From assembly GCF_002355635.1 (NCBI RefSeq), contig NZ_AP017558.1:1-64000 (forward strand): 64,000 nt of DNA, read 5' to 3'. A model generated the notes under the pieces. That model was not told the origin of the DNA. It saw only the letters and a program-made list of their open reading frames with translations, and made no database searches. Shown here one piece after another: positions 49,454-58,736 of this stretch. The position numbers and the translations under genes are program-made. The stretch's first letter is position 1, and each line of letters begins with the position of its first letter. This DNA is from Halopenitus persicus (GTDB lineage: Archaea; Halobacteriota; Halobacteria; Halobacteriales; Haloferacaceae).

Positions 49454-49882
49454 CTACGCGTCTCCCTCGAGTTGCTGCATGACAGTCTGCCCGTCACTGT
49501 ATGCCCACATTTCGGCTAATTTCCCCTCCTCAAACCGGAGGAGAGCGACACTCGTTGACTCCACCCGGTTTCCCGTGGGTTCGACACCCATGAACTCTCC
49601 GTCGTGAGTTCCGCTCCAACGATACTGAACGGCAGCCTCGTCTCCATCGGTGACGAAGAACGCCAATTCCTTGTGGAAGTCGGGGAACGCGGTCCGCATA
49701 CCACGGATCCGTTCCTTATAGCCCTCCGAACCCTCCACTGACATACCGCCGGTCAAGTGACAAACAAAGTCCTCCGTGAAGACCCCGTCAATCCGGTCAG
49801 GGTCACCTTCATTGAAGGCCTCCATAATCGCCGTGTTCACTGTCTCTGCGACAGTTTCCTGATGGTTCTGTGTGGCTGTCAT
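49454..49882 (-). CDS. SnoaL-like polyketide-cyclase family protein
   Basis: 142 residues. NTF2-like fold with AIMEAFNEGDPDRIDGVFTE, DFVCHLTGGMSVEGSEGYKE, WSGTHDGEFMGVEPTGNRVE and FEEGKLAEMWAYSD, typical of SnoaL-like ester cyclases and hydrolases. Substrate unknown. Start ATG 49882 begins the conserved part. Confidence 0.85.
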   Translation of the reverse strand: MTATQNHQETVAETVNTAIMEAFNEGDPDRIDGVFTEDFVCHLTGGMSVEGSEGYKERIRGMRTAFPDFHKELAFFVTDGDEAAVQYRWSGTHDGEFMGVEPTGNRVESTSVALLRFEEGKLAEMWAYSDGQTVMQQLEGDA

Positions 49883-50050
49883 CGCTAATGCACCGAAGGT
49901 ACATACGTTGGAAAACATAATGAATATATATTATGAAATTTCCGACATAAGTCGTCATTTCTCAGTGACTTCTCCACGACTACAGTCGCGGCTTTCTCCT
50001 CGATCGCAACAGCGTTTCTTTGGTTTATCAGAGAATAAGTGGATTTTATG

Positions 50051-50860
50051 TTAAAATATTGTAACATATACCAGTGAGAGAGCTAAGAGTGGGATATGAA
50101 ACGTTATGTGCGCGATCATCGCCGCCTCGAGACTTCGTTGCCAGTAGAGCCAGCCTAAGAGGATGCCGGCAATCGCGTTCAGGAGCACCGTTCGGGTTAT
50201 CAGCGCTGGGGTGAGTCCGACAGACTGCTCGAGTGCAGGGAGGTGGCCTACACCGAATAGCACCGCCGAGATCACTATAGCGGGCCACATCACTTTGCCG
50301 TCAGGACCATCCGATGGCCGGCCGGTGACGTACCATCCGACGACCGCCAGTGCGGACATCAGGCCGAATCGGAGCAGTAGCTCTTCAGTGATACCGCCGT
50401 AGAGAAACCGGACGGGCGCGAAGGCGAGCACCTCAAACACGCTCTGCCTGACTTCACCGATGGCGGACGCTGGCAGGTCTACACCGACGAATGGCGCGAG
50501 CAGGAGATCCAGAATCAAGATTACGATAGAACCAAAGAGGCCGATACGGGTAGCGAGCTTGGCCTCGTGACGGAGCTGTGGCCAGATTCGCTCGCCCGTT
50601 GAGACACGTTCGAGTAGATACGAACGCAGTTTCGTTCGTGGGGTCGCGACAACACCGACCAGACACGCGACGGCTAGAAGTACCAACGGATTGATTCCGG
50701 ATACAATCGCAAGAAGCGGGAGCGTCAGGCCAGCTGGGACGGCACTCGGCGGCGTCGTGAGATAGATGTAGCCGACGAGGGCGACGATGCCAGGGATACC
50801 GGCCAGCAGCGTCACCCCGAACCGCCGCACGAAGGAGCGTCTGCGTTCGGGCTCTCGCAT
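50051..50860 (-). CDS. CPBP-family intramembrane protease
   Basis: 269 residues, about seven or eight membrane segments. Abi/CPBP motifs: ITEELLLRFGLM (EExxxR), AVLFGVGHLPAL (FxxxH) and IAHITFHIPLL (HxxxH-like). May cleave or process membrane proteins, or modify prenylated products. TATA element CTATTTTTTG about 27 bp upstream of ATG 50860. Pairs with a second CPBP gene at 51314. Confidence 0.9.
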   Translation of the reverse strand: MREPERRRSFVRRFGVTLLAGIPGIVALVGYIYLTTPPSAVPAGLTLPLLAIVSGINPLVLLAVACLVGVVATPRTKLRSYLLERVSTGERIWPQLRHEAKLATRIGLFGSIVILILDLLLAPFVGVDLPASAIGEVRQSVFEVLAFAPVRFLYGGITEELLLRFGLMSALAVVGWYVTGRPSDGPDGKVMWPAIVISAVLFGVGHLPALEQSVGLTPALITRTVLLNAIAGILLGWLYWQRSLEAAMIAHITFHIPLLALSLVYVTIF

Positions 50861-51061
50861 ACTGAAGTGTTTCCTTGAATCTCAAAAAATAGTTCCGTCA
50901 ACTCCAGTGTTCCTCACTACTGGGGCGCTGAACGGTCTCGACGTCGTGACTTGATGTTCGGGGAACTGTGACAACAATTGCTCCCTTGCTGGTCAGTCGT
51001 ACCGGCCCATTCCTCCGTGGAGTTGCCCATCGACCGCAATCGGGGACGAGTTCCCGGTTCG

Positions 51062-51238
51062 TCATTCAGTCTGCCACTTGATGAACTTCTCGAACCCGTA
51101 CGTGAATCCGAGAAAGATGACTGCAAACACGAACCATCGGAAGACATTGAAGGTGCCTGTGAAAGCGAGGACGTTGAAAATGTACGATAGCGACGCGCCG
51201 ACAAACGCGGCTACGTAGAGATTGCGTCGAATGTCCAT
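51062..51238 (-). CDS. 58-residue two-helix membrane protein
   Basis: MDIRRNLYVAAFVGASLSYI, then NVLAFTGTFNVFRWFVFAVI and a basic-aromatic end (YGFEKFIKWQTE). Two membrane segments. Not recognised. Located between the two CPBP proteases, same strand, so it may be their partner or substrate. GTTATTC-type TATA about 24 bp before ATG 51238. Confidence 0.6.
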   Translation of the reverse strand: MDIRRNLYVAAFVGASLSYIFNVLAFTGTFNVFRWFVFAVIFLGFTYGFEKFIKWQTE

Positions 51239-51313
51239 ACGCGCTATTCAACGAATAACACGTTAATTCTTTGTCCACTCGTATGAAGCGGCAGGACTCT
51301 GCGTTGGCGCCTC

Positions 51314-52213
51314 TCACTGAGCTCCTGTCGATTGAGATTCTGGTGGGAGGCCAGCATCTTGGGGCGTTGGTGGCTCCCGATTGGCGAGGCGATCGCTCCC
51401 GTGGATGACTACCAAGAGAGCGGCGATCAGCACGAGCGGGACAGCCCCTGTCACTTCAGCGAGCAGGTTCAACCAGGGATCTGGCACGCCGTTCGGAATG
51501 AGCGCCTCTGGATCGGCGGGGTGGAAGATTCCCATCGCATTGACGCCGGCGTGGAACACCGCGACGGCGAGGACGCTGCCGCCGGTGCTGTTGTACATCC
51601 ACGTCCAGAGAATCGAGCCAGCAAGTATAGAGACCATCCAGAGAAGCTGCTGGGAGAGCGGCCAGCCGCCGTGGGTGGTCGTGGCATTCAGGAACAGCGG
51701 GAGGTGCCAAGCGGCCCACGTGACCCCCACGATGACACTCGAGGTCAGTGCGCTGTAGGAGTCCTGGAGGATGGGCAGCATGAAGCCACGCCAGCCGAGG
51801 TCTTCTTGACCGCCACCCCACACGGTCCCCCACGCCATCGCGAAGAGGTAGATGAGTGGTGATTCAAACTCGGTGAGGTCGATTGGGCCACCGGCCAAGA
51901 CGAACAGCAGGACGCCGAGCGAGAGGATAACGAACGGAAGTCCAAGCGCAAGTGTCCACCATTTCGCACCGATACGCCACTTGAACATCTGGCCGACCCA
52001 GGTGCGGAGGCTGCCCCCGGAGGCCCAGATGACGACGGCCGCACCGATTGGGGGGCCGAACCCACCGAATCCGATCAGGATCGAGTGCGTCCAAGAAGCT
52101 TCCATACCTGAATAGGCGAGCGCGCCTTGGATCGTCCACGTGAACGCATATGCGATTGCGACGAAGCTTAGGAGACGATGCTGATCGATCCAGCGACGAA
52201 GACTGTACTTCAT
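51314..52213 (-). CDS. CPBP-family intramembrane protease
   Basis: 299 residues, about eight membrane segments. GGGQEDLGWRGFMLPIL (EExxxR variant, QEDLGWR), VGVTWAAWHLPLFL and AVFHAGVNAMGIF are the CPBP glutamic protease motifs. The diverged EE pair is QED here. ATG 52213 fits a leaderless start with GTTAAGTAG about 27 bp upstream; the codons before it (TTG GTA) are unlikely. Confidence 0.9.
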   Translation of the reverse strand: MKYSLRRWIDQHRLLSFVAIAYAFTWTIQGALAYSGMEASWTHSILIGFGGFGPPIGAAVVIWASGGSLRTWVGQMFKWRIGAKWWTLALGLPFVILSLGVLLFVLAGGPIDLTEFESPLIYLFAMAWGTVWGGGQEDLGWRGFMLPILQDSYSALTSSVIVGVTWAAWHLPLFLNATTTHGGWPLSQQLLWMVSILAGSILWTWMYNSTGGSVLAVAVFHAGVNAMGIFHPADPEALIPNGVPDPWLNLLAEVTGAVPLVLIAALLVVIHGSDRLANREPPTPQDAGLPPESQSTGAQ

Positions 52214-52307
52214 TACCAAATTTGTGATCGAGACTCTACTTAACGGTAGGCCTAGACGTTGACCCTGGACAGTACACTCTTTTCGGGTCGGCTCGAATCT
52301 GGGTCAT

Positions 52308-52736
52308 ATGCCTCCCAACATTCTGGTCGCTTTTGATGGGTCTCCGCTTGCCGAGCGTGCATTGACGTACGCTATCGAGACGTTCCCGGATGCGACTATC
52401 ACGACGATATACGTCATCAACCCTATTGACTCGGTGATCGACGTCGAGGCTGGTGGCTTGCCAGTCGCTGAGGACTGGTACGAGAACGCACAGGAACGCG
52501 CAGCACATATCCAAACGACGGCCGTAGACCTCGCGGCAGAACACGGTCGCGACATCGACACCGTCACGGAAGTTGGCAGACCTCCACGGACGATCATCGA
52601 CTATGCTGACGGCCATAACGTCGATCAGATCGTTATGGGGAGTCACGGCCGTTCAGGGATCGACCGGACACTCCTCGGCAGCGTTGCCGAGATAGTCACC
52701 CGTCGGGCACATATTCCAGTGACGATCGTCGGATGA
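52308..52736 (+). CDS. universal stress protein (UspA family)
   Basis: 142 residues. NILVAFDGSPLAERALTYAI at the start, and the ATP loop IVMGSHGRSGIDRTLLGSVA (GxxGx9GS) near the end. ATP-binding cytosolic stress protein. Leaderless; TACACTCTTTT about 33 bp before ATG 52308. Precedes the metal ATPase. Confidence 0.93.
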   Translation: MPPNILVAFDGSPLAERALTYAIETFPDATITTIYVINPIDSVIDVEAGGLPVAEDWYENAQERAAHIQTTAVDLAAEHGRDIDTVTEVGRPPRTIIDYADGHNVDQIVMGSHGRSGIDRTLLGSVAEIVTRRAHIPVTIVG

Positions 52737-52796
52737 CCCGACCGTCTCAGAGAAGGTACATATCAGTGGTCCCTACGGGCTCGAAGCTCCGAAATC

Positions 52797-55046
52797 GTGT
52801 GCGAACGGACGGATGCTCGCAAGCATTCCAAAAAGGTGAACGCCAATCAAACCAGAGAACTAGAGAACGTGGCCGTTACTGAATCCCCCTCGCTGTCCAT
52901 CTGTACCATCTCAATAGAACGCCGAGGCGGTCGTGGTGAGGCGGGAGCACGGGCACTCGAGCGCCATCTCCAGAACCTTTCCGGCGTCCACGATGTTGAG
53001 GTCTCCTTCCGAACGGGAAGCGCTCGGATCACTTATGATGGGAGCGTCACATCCGAAACCAAGATTCGAGACGCAGTCCGTGACCGCGCCGTCTCGATCC
53101 GGGATGAGGCCGAGTCGGACACGGGCGACGAAAGCATCCGCTCGGAACTTCGACGGGAGGCGGTGTTTGTTGGGCTGACGCTGCTCGGGATGGTGACCGG
53201 CCTTGCAACGGGCTGGCTTGACGGACCGACACTCCTCATATGGGCCGGCTACGGCGTCGCGTACACCTTTGGCGGCTGGTACGGGCTCAAAGGCGCAATC
53301 GAGACACTTCGCGACCACCGTGTCGATATCGACTTATTGATGATCGTCGCTGCGCTCGGTGCGCTCTCGATTGGCGCACCGTTCGAGGGCGCGATGCTCC
53401 TCTTTTTGTTTTCGCTGTCGAACGCCCTCCAACACTACGCGATCGGTCGGTCGCGGCGGGCGATCAAGTCCCTCGTCGAGATGCGGCCGGACGAAGCGCA
53501 GGTCCTCCGCGATGGGGAAGAGGTTATCGTCCCGATCGACGACGTCGCCGTCGGTGACGTGTTCATCGTCCGCCCCGGTGACAAAATTCCGCTGGACGGC
53601 ACCGTGACAGCCGGCGAGGGGACAGTCGACCAAGCGTCGCTCACCGGCGAGTCCGTCCCCGTGCCGAAGGAACCAGGCGACGAAGTCTTCGGGGGAACGA
53701 TCAATGAGAGCGGAAGTCTCGAGATCGAAGTCACTCGGCAGGCTCACGAGTCGGCTATCAGTCGACTCATCGATATGGTCGAGAACGTTCAGAGTGAGAA
53801 AGCCCCGACGCAGCGGCTCATCGACCGTCTCGAACAGCCGTACGTCCTCGGCGTGTTCGGGCTCACGGTCGCCGCAATTGCGATTCCATTGGCGCTCGGT
53901 GGCGAGTTCACGAGTACGTTCTACCGTGCGATGACCCTGATGGTTGCCGCCTCGCCGTGTGCGGTCATCATCTCGACGCCGGCAGCCGTTCTGTCGGCGA
54001 TTGCCTCTGCGGGGAGACAGGGCGTTCTGTTCAAGGGTGGCGAGCACGTCGAGACAGCAGCGAACATCGACGCGGTCGCCTTCGACAAGACGGGGACGCT
54101 CACGCAGGGTAATACACAGCTAACGGACGTCTTTGTCCGCGAGACAGCAGACGTGCCACTTACTGACGACGGGCTGCTCGCGCTCGGCGCTGCAGTACAG
54201 GCCCGCTCGGAGCACCACCTCGCTCGTGCGACGGTGACAGCGGCAGAAGAACGGGCACTCGATATTCCCAACGCACAGCGCTTTCAGTCAGCTGCGGGGA
54301 AGGGCGTCCGGGCTGCCGTCGAAGACAGCACCATTCACATCGGAAATCGGAGTTACTTCGGGACTATCCTCGACGGCGCAGCGATCGAGGGACTCGACCC
54401 CGGCTTGGACCGACTCCAGTCGCTCGAGTCGGAGGGGAAAACGAGCGTTATCGTCGCTCGAGAAAACGGCGACGGGGCCACCGTGTTGGGGTGGCTTGCG
54501 TTTACCGACACGGTCCGCTCTGGCGCCGCGGAGATGATCGAGGACCTCCGTTCGCTCGGTGTGGAACACATCGTTATGCTGACGGGCGACAACGAGCGCG
54601 TCGCCCAGCGGATCGCCGAGGAGGTCGGCATCGACGAGGTCCAGGCCGAACTGCTACCGGAGGAGAAGGTGGCGACCATCGAGGCCTTGGTCGACCAGCA
54701 CGAGAACGTGGCGATGGTCGGCGACGGCGTCAACGACGCCCCGGCGCTGGCGACGGCGACGCTCGGCATCGCGATGGGCGGCGCTGGAACCGACGTCGCG
54801 CTCGACACTGCCGACGTGGTATTGATGGGCGACGATCTGAGCAAGATCCCCTACGTTCTCGGTTTAGGCCGCACAACCCGACGAACGCTTTCAGTCAATC
54901 TCGCGATCGCGTTCGGTGCGATCGCGCTGATGGTCGGCACAATCCTGCTACGGGGTATCCCCTTGCCGCTGGCGGTGGTCGGTCACGAGGGATCCACAGT
55001 GCTCGTTTCTCTGAACGGTCTTCGGTTACTTGGCTACCGCAAGTGA
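52797..55046 (+). CDS. P1B-type heavy-metal ATPase, SPC class
   Basis: 749 residues. A degenerate HMA-like N-terminal domain (SLSICTISIERRGGRGEAG; LSGVHDVEVSFRTGSARITY) lacks the CxxC pair. The core has TGESVPVPKEPGDEV, the intramembrane SPC (MVAASPCAVIIS), the phosphorylated Asp in FDKTGTLTQG, MLTGDNERVA and GDGVNDAPALA, and a final HEGST (VVGHEGSTVLVSLNG) typical of Zn/Co/Cd (P1B-4-like) exporters. Probably exports divalent metals. GTG 52797 is the longest start; a later start is possible. Confidence 0.93.
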   Translation: MCERTDARKHSKKVNANQTRELENVAVTESPSLSICTISIERRGGRGEAGARALERHLQNLSGVHDVEVSFRTGSARITYDGSVTSETKIRDAVRDRAVSIRDEAESDTGDESIRSELRREAVFVGLTLLGMVTGLATGWLDGPTLLIWAGYGVAYTFGGWYGLKGAIETLRDHRVDIDLLMIVAALGALSIGAPFEGAMLLFLFSLSNALQHYAIGRSRRAIKSLVEMRPDEAQVLRDGEEVIVPIDDVAVGDVFIVRPGDKIPLDGTVTAGEGTVDQASLTGESVPVPKEPGDEVFGGTINESGSLEIEVTRQAHESAISRLIDMVENVQSEKAPTQRLIDRLEQPYVLGVFGLTVAAIAIPLALGGEFTSTFYRAMTLMVAASPCAVIISTPAAVLSAIASAGRQGVLFKGGEHVETAANIDAVAFDKTGTLTQGNTQLTDVFVRETADVPLTDDGLLALGAAVQARSEHHLARATVTAAEERALDIPNAQRFQSAAGKGVRAAVEDSTIHIGNRSYFGTILDGAAIEGLDPGLDRLQSLESEGKTSVIVARENGDGATVLGWLAFTDTVRSGAAEMIEDLRSLGVEHIVMLTGDNERVAQRIAEEVGIDEVQAELLPEEKVATIEALVDQHENVAMVGDGVNDAPALATATLGIAMGGAGTDVALDTADVVLMGDDLSKIPYVLGLGRTTRRTLSVNLAIAFGAIALMVGTILLRGIPLPLAVVGHEGSTVLVSLNGLRLLGYRK

Positions 55047-55052
55047 GCAGTT

Positions 55053-55263
55053 TTTGACATCCTCCTCCGCGTTCACGCGGAGGAATCCTGAGCGTTGGAG
55101 ATGTCAGGTTTGCAGTTCCACCGAACCCCGACGCGGTGAGAATCCGTGTGGGGTTCACGGACTGTGGCGGGTGGGACTGCTGGGAGTGCCAAGCCCCCGG
55201 TACTCCTATCCTCCATCATATACGGACTCCCTGAGTTGTTTTAGCCTCAAGGAGTCCGGCAGA
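55053..55263. other. IS200/IS605-like right end and hairpins
   Basis: ttgacatcctcctccgcg with the hairpin cctccgcg-ttca-cgcggagg (55064-55083) is typical of TnpB-element ends. Second stem gaacccc...ggggttc (about 55123 and 55151); third near-perfect 12-bp stem ggactccctgag/ctcaaggagtcc (55224-55235, 55246-55257). No tnpB remains. Confidence 0.45.
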
Positions 55264-55264
55264 C

Positions 55265-56194
55265 TTGGCTCTGTAGGTTCGCTAGACGCAACGGCGACGA
55301 CTGGGTTATTGCTGTAGAAAGCGAAGAGACGGATCGGTGTGACATCCGAAATCCGTCTCTTCACGCGTGTTACGGTGGCGAAGGCTAAATCAGTTGTCGC
55401 TAATCCAGACGAACCCGCCGACCCCGAAGGGGGAGGCGGGTTCGCCGAATGGGCGATGCTCACCGTGCACGCACTCCGCATTGAACTGGGCAAATCCTAC
55501 CGTGTCGCGGTCGATTTGCTCTCGGAAATGCCCGGCGTCCTTGAGGAGATCGGCCTCACCAGACTTCCGCACTACACCGTGCTCCGCACGTGGTTTGAAC
55601 GGATTCCCACTACGACGTGGCGTGCGTTTCTCGGCGCGTCAGCCGAGAAACGCACCGGCCACGCCGCCATCGATTCGACTGACTTCGACCGTGACCAGCC
55701 CAGCCGCCATTACGCCACCCGCACGAACTACCGCGTTCGAGCGCTGAAAGTCACCGCTCTCGGTGATGTCGAAACGCTGTACATCACCGACATCCACTCA
55801 CCCACCTCGAAAAAACACGATGCGAAGATCGGCCCGCAGGTCGCTCGGCGCAACGCCGGCGACCTGCGGAGCCTCGCTGCTGATCGCGGCTACGACGCGA
55901 AAGCCTTCCGCGACGAACTTCGTGAAAACGGCATCAGACCGCTGATCAAACACCGGATTATGAACCCACTAGATCACGCCCATAACGCCCGTCTGGACGG
56001 TGATCGCTACCACCAGCGATCGATGTCTGAAACCGTCTTCTCGTCGATTAAGCGCTCGCTCGGCTCCGCCGTGCGTGCGCGAAACTGGTGGCTCGAGTTC
56101 CGTGAAATGCTGCTGAAAGCCACCGTCTACAACCTTCGCCGGAGCGTCCGATATCCGTGAAATCGACCGCAGTGTACCGAAACTACAGAGCCAA
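55265..56194 (+). mobile_element. IS5-like insertion sequence
   Basis: 930 bp with 17-bp terminal inverted repeats that differ at one base (ttggctctgtaggttcg at 55265; complement of ttggctctgtagtttcg at 56178-56194) around an intact transposase gene. No clear target duplication is visible (flanks cagac and ctatt), so an end may have shifted or the site recombined. Confidence 0.88.
55339..56160 (+). CDS. IS5-family DDE transposase
   Basis: 273 residues from GTG 55339. DDE residues: Asp in HAAIDSTDFDRD, Asp in SLAADRGYDAKAF, Glu in QRSMSETVFSSIKRSLGSA. N-terminal helical region with LTVHALRIELGKSYRVAVDL. Full length, so probably functional. Confidence 0.93.
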   Translation: MTSEIRLFTRVTVAKAKSVVANPDEPADPEGGGGFAEWAMLTVHALRIELGKSYRVAVDLLSEMPGVLEEIGLTRLPHYTVLRTWFERIPTTTWRAFLGASAEKRTGHAAIDSTDFDRDQPSRHYATRTNYRVRALKVTALGDVETLYITDIHSPTSKKHDAKIGPQVARRNAGDLRSLAADRGYDAKAFRDELRENGIRPLIKHRIMNPLDHAHNARLDGDRYHQRSMSETVFSSIKRSLGSAVRARNWWLEFREMLLKATVYNLRRSVRYP

Positions 56195-56354
56195 CTATTC
56201 TAAGATATTTTTTGTACGCAAAACCCGGTGAATTAGCCGTGAGAATGAGCGTGCGAACTGACCGTCGGTACTCCTACTAGTTTCAGATGATGTTTGGATT
56301 GCGGTGCAAGATACAGGGCGCGTATTCATCAGGCCTGATGGCAACTAGGAATAG

Positions 56355-56362
56355 TTAACAAT
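56355..56362 (+). promoter_or_regulatory. TTAACAAT TATA element of the cupin gene
   Basis: About 27 bp before ATG 56384. Confidence 0.5.
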
Positions 56363-56383
56363 AGCCACGGTAAAGAGGATAAT

Positions 56384-56962
56384 ATGGCTCTTCCGACGAA
56401 GATTGTCAATCCGGAGACTGGTGAGGAAATCGTGTTCGATGAATCTGCCTCCACCGAGGAGCGATTGGTCTGGGACGAAGTGCGACCGGCACATATTGAG
56501 CCACCGCCAGTACACTACCATCCCGACACTGAGGAACGGTTTGAGGTAAGTGAGGGGCGGCTGGTTGTAGAAATCGATGGAGAGGTCCACCAGATTGGCG
56601 CGGATGAGGAAGTCGTTATTCCGCCAGCAACGCCCCACGTGTCGTATACGGAGGCGGAATCGGCCCGGTTCAGACGCGCAGTGACACCCTCCGGGCAGTG
56701 GCGAGCGTTCCTGACCGCACGGTTTGCCGCCGTCCACGCGGTCGGTGAACTCTCGGGCGTCACCGGCCTCCTTCAGACGGTCCTTCTGGTCCGAGCGTAC
56801 CCGAATGTGGTCGTTCCCGCGCAACCGCCACGGGCCCTCCAGCGTGTCATGTTTCCGATTCTCGCCGTAGTCGCTCGAATTGTCGGACTGAAATCACATC
56901 ACCAGTACCCACGAGACGTCACGGGCGCGAGGGAGGAACGCTCCCCTGAAACAACCCCATGA
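56384..56962 (+). CDS. cupin-domain protein
   Basis: 192 residues. Cupin motif 1 in PPPVHYHPDTEERFEVSEGR (metal HxH and Glu) and motif 2 in IPPATPHVSYTEAES. The C-terminal half (FAAVHAVGELSGVTGLLQTV; MFPILAVVARIVGL) has a hydrophobic patch. Metal-binding enzyme or sensor; substrate unknown. Confidence 0.9.
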   Translation: MALPTKIVNPETGEEIVFDESASTEERLVWDEVRPAHIEPPPVHYHPDTEERFEVSEGRLVVEIDGEVHQIGADEEVVIPPATPHVSYTEAESARFRRAVTPSGQWRAFLTARFAAVHAVGELSGVTGLLQTVLLVRAYPNVVVPAQPPRALQRVMFPILAVVARIVGLKSHHQYPRDVTGAREERSPETTP

Positions 56963-57107
56963 CCGGCGTGATGAATCCACGCTCTGTATCTTGCACCCGT
57001 ATCTTACCAGTTGGTGGATAGTTCGGGGTGTTCCACGTTAGATCGTTCACTTGTACTGACCGATCAATAATAGCGGTGAATCAGGTCTACGAACTGTTCT
57101 ATGATAT

Positions 57108-57517
57108 CTATGTTATATCCGCACCCTCGTCAAGCAATTGTTGAGGAAGTTCTGCTCCCTGATCGACTAATTCAGAGTCAAACGAGACGAGCGTTGCGTC
57201 GGCAGCGTCAGCTGCTGCAAGGATCATCGCGTCCATCGGGTACAACAGCGTTTTCGATTGGAGGCGGTTCGCTGCCATCACATCTGAGGCATCGGGGAAA
57301 GTCACAGTCATTCGGGACGTTATTCGATCCTCGATCGCATCAATTCGATCCCGTTCGAACTGTTTCTTTTTGCTCAGAACGCTCCGCAGTTCCATCAGGC
57401 TGAGAACGGAAACGAGTGGATCGTCGGCGTGATCAAGTAGCTCGATCGCTTCGTCAGACCGATCAGTATCCCGAGTGACTGCTGCGACGAGGACGTTGGG
57501 TCGAGGAGGATCCTCAT
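57108..57517 (-). pseudogene. vapC: VapC toxin (PIN domain) with frameshift
   Basis: ATG 57517 reads MRILLDP, while the downstream frame continues NVLVAAVTRDTDRSDEAIEL and on to the end. One missing base near 57499 separates them; restoring it gives MRILLDTNVLVAAVT, the PIN start with the first catalytic Asp. Later acidic residues (SLMELRSVLSKKK; YPMDAMILAAADA; LVSFDSEL) are intact. Either a broken toxin or a sequence error. The start overlaps the antitoxin stop as ATGA. Confidence 0.8.
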
Positions 57518-57666
57518 AACCGTTCGCGGATGTCACGAACGGCCTCAACGGAGTCGACCTCAACATCAAGACCCAACTCTGACAACGCCTGTCCGAGCGG
57601 GACCGTCTCGTCATCATCAGGATCCGAGGAAACGAACTCCTCGAAGTCGTCCGAGGTGAGACTCAT
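57514..57666 (-). CDS. vapB: VapB-type antitoxin
   Basis: 50 residues: MSLTSDDFEEFVSSDPDDDE then TVPLGQALSELGLDVEVDSV and EAVRDIRERL. Short acidic antitoxin, in the usual order before a PIN toxin gene, overlapping it by 4 bp. No DNA-binding domain is obvious. Confidence 0.75.
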   Translation of the reverse strand: MSLTSDDFEEFVSSDPDDDETVPLGQALSELGLDVEVDSVEAVRDIRERL

Positions 57667-57737
57667 ACCAAATCTTACCTACCGATTCGCAAAAGGTTAC
57701 TGGTGGGACGTATCGCCCGAGCAATAGAGGTGCCGTT

Positions 57738-58736
57738 TTGTTTAATAAATCGGAACTCTCTGAACGTGGCGGAGAAGATCAAGAGTTTGAGACATGGTAT
57801 GCTCACTGGTGTCCTCGGAATCCCGGAAGATTTGAGAGAACGAAGATAGTCTTTGGTCAGATCGTCAAACAAGGAGAGGTAGCATATGATTCGGAAGGAG
57901 ATCTTTATTATTCAAATATGGTCTACAGCCCGAGCTTGCCCTCTAAGATTGATCCATACCCAGTAGTTGGTCTTCTTAACTCAACACTTGTCTGGTATTA
58001 TATAACGAGAACTAGTAATGTTCTTCGAGGTGGTTACTATCGGTATACAAAGGATTATGTCAAGTCAATAGGGATCCCAGTAGACCGGATACCAGCTACT
58101 CTGTCTGAAGAAGTAGAAAAATTGATCCAGTACCGGAGCAATCGTGACTCTCTCAACCTCAGCCTTCTTGATTATCTTGGCAACTATATTGAAGGCCCTA
58201 ACCTCCCCGATATTGGCTTCTTCCAACCAAACACAAAAAATATTCTAGACTCTACTACTGAAGATTACGAGAAGCTCCAAGTCGAGCGCGTCCGCGTTGA
58301 GCGTGATGGTCGAGCTGTCACAATAGAGGCGACAGCACGCTACAAACCAGAAGAGGAAGACCGATTTGAGACGGATTCCTACGGATACACAGAGACGGAC
58401 TATTTCAAGGCATTCACGCTTACAGATTTAAGCAACGAAGAGGCGGCGCTCGTGGAGGCATTCGTCCCCGTCGCCGTCGATAACGAGATCGGCGGGTTCC
58501 GCGATAACGCGACGAAGACCAACTCTCTGATCGACCGCCTGAAGGCGATCACCCTGCCCGATCCCAACGATGTCGCCGACGATCTGAATCGGTTCATCGA
58601 GACGAAGGACCGTGCCGACGAGCTCGACGAGAAAATAGCGAAGACCGACCAACTCATCGACGAGATCGTCTACGACCTCTACGACCTCACCGATGAGGAG
58701 ATCGCGATCGTCGAGGACGCGGTTCAGGATGACTGA
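57738..58736 (+). pseudogene. C-terminal fragment of an Eco57I/PglX-type DNA methylase
   Basis: 332 residues from a TTG, without methyltransferase motifs. KIVFGQIVKQGEVAYDSEGD, LYYSNMVYSPSLPSKIDPYP, VVGLLNSTLVWYYITRTSNV and LRGGYYRYTKDYVKSIGIPV match the TaqI-like target-recognition part; the end IDEIVYDLYDLTDEEIAIVE is typical of PglX/DrmMI-type enzymes. The first 530 bp are AT-rich, the last 300 bp GC-rich. The frame KGYWWDVSPEQ just upstream (to 57727) may be more of the same gene in another frame. Overlaps the helicase gene by 8 bp. Confidence 0.75.
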
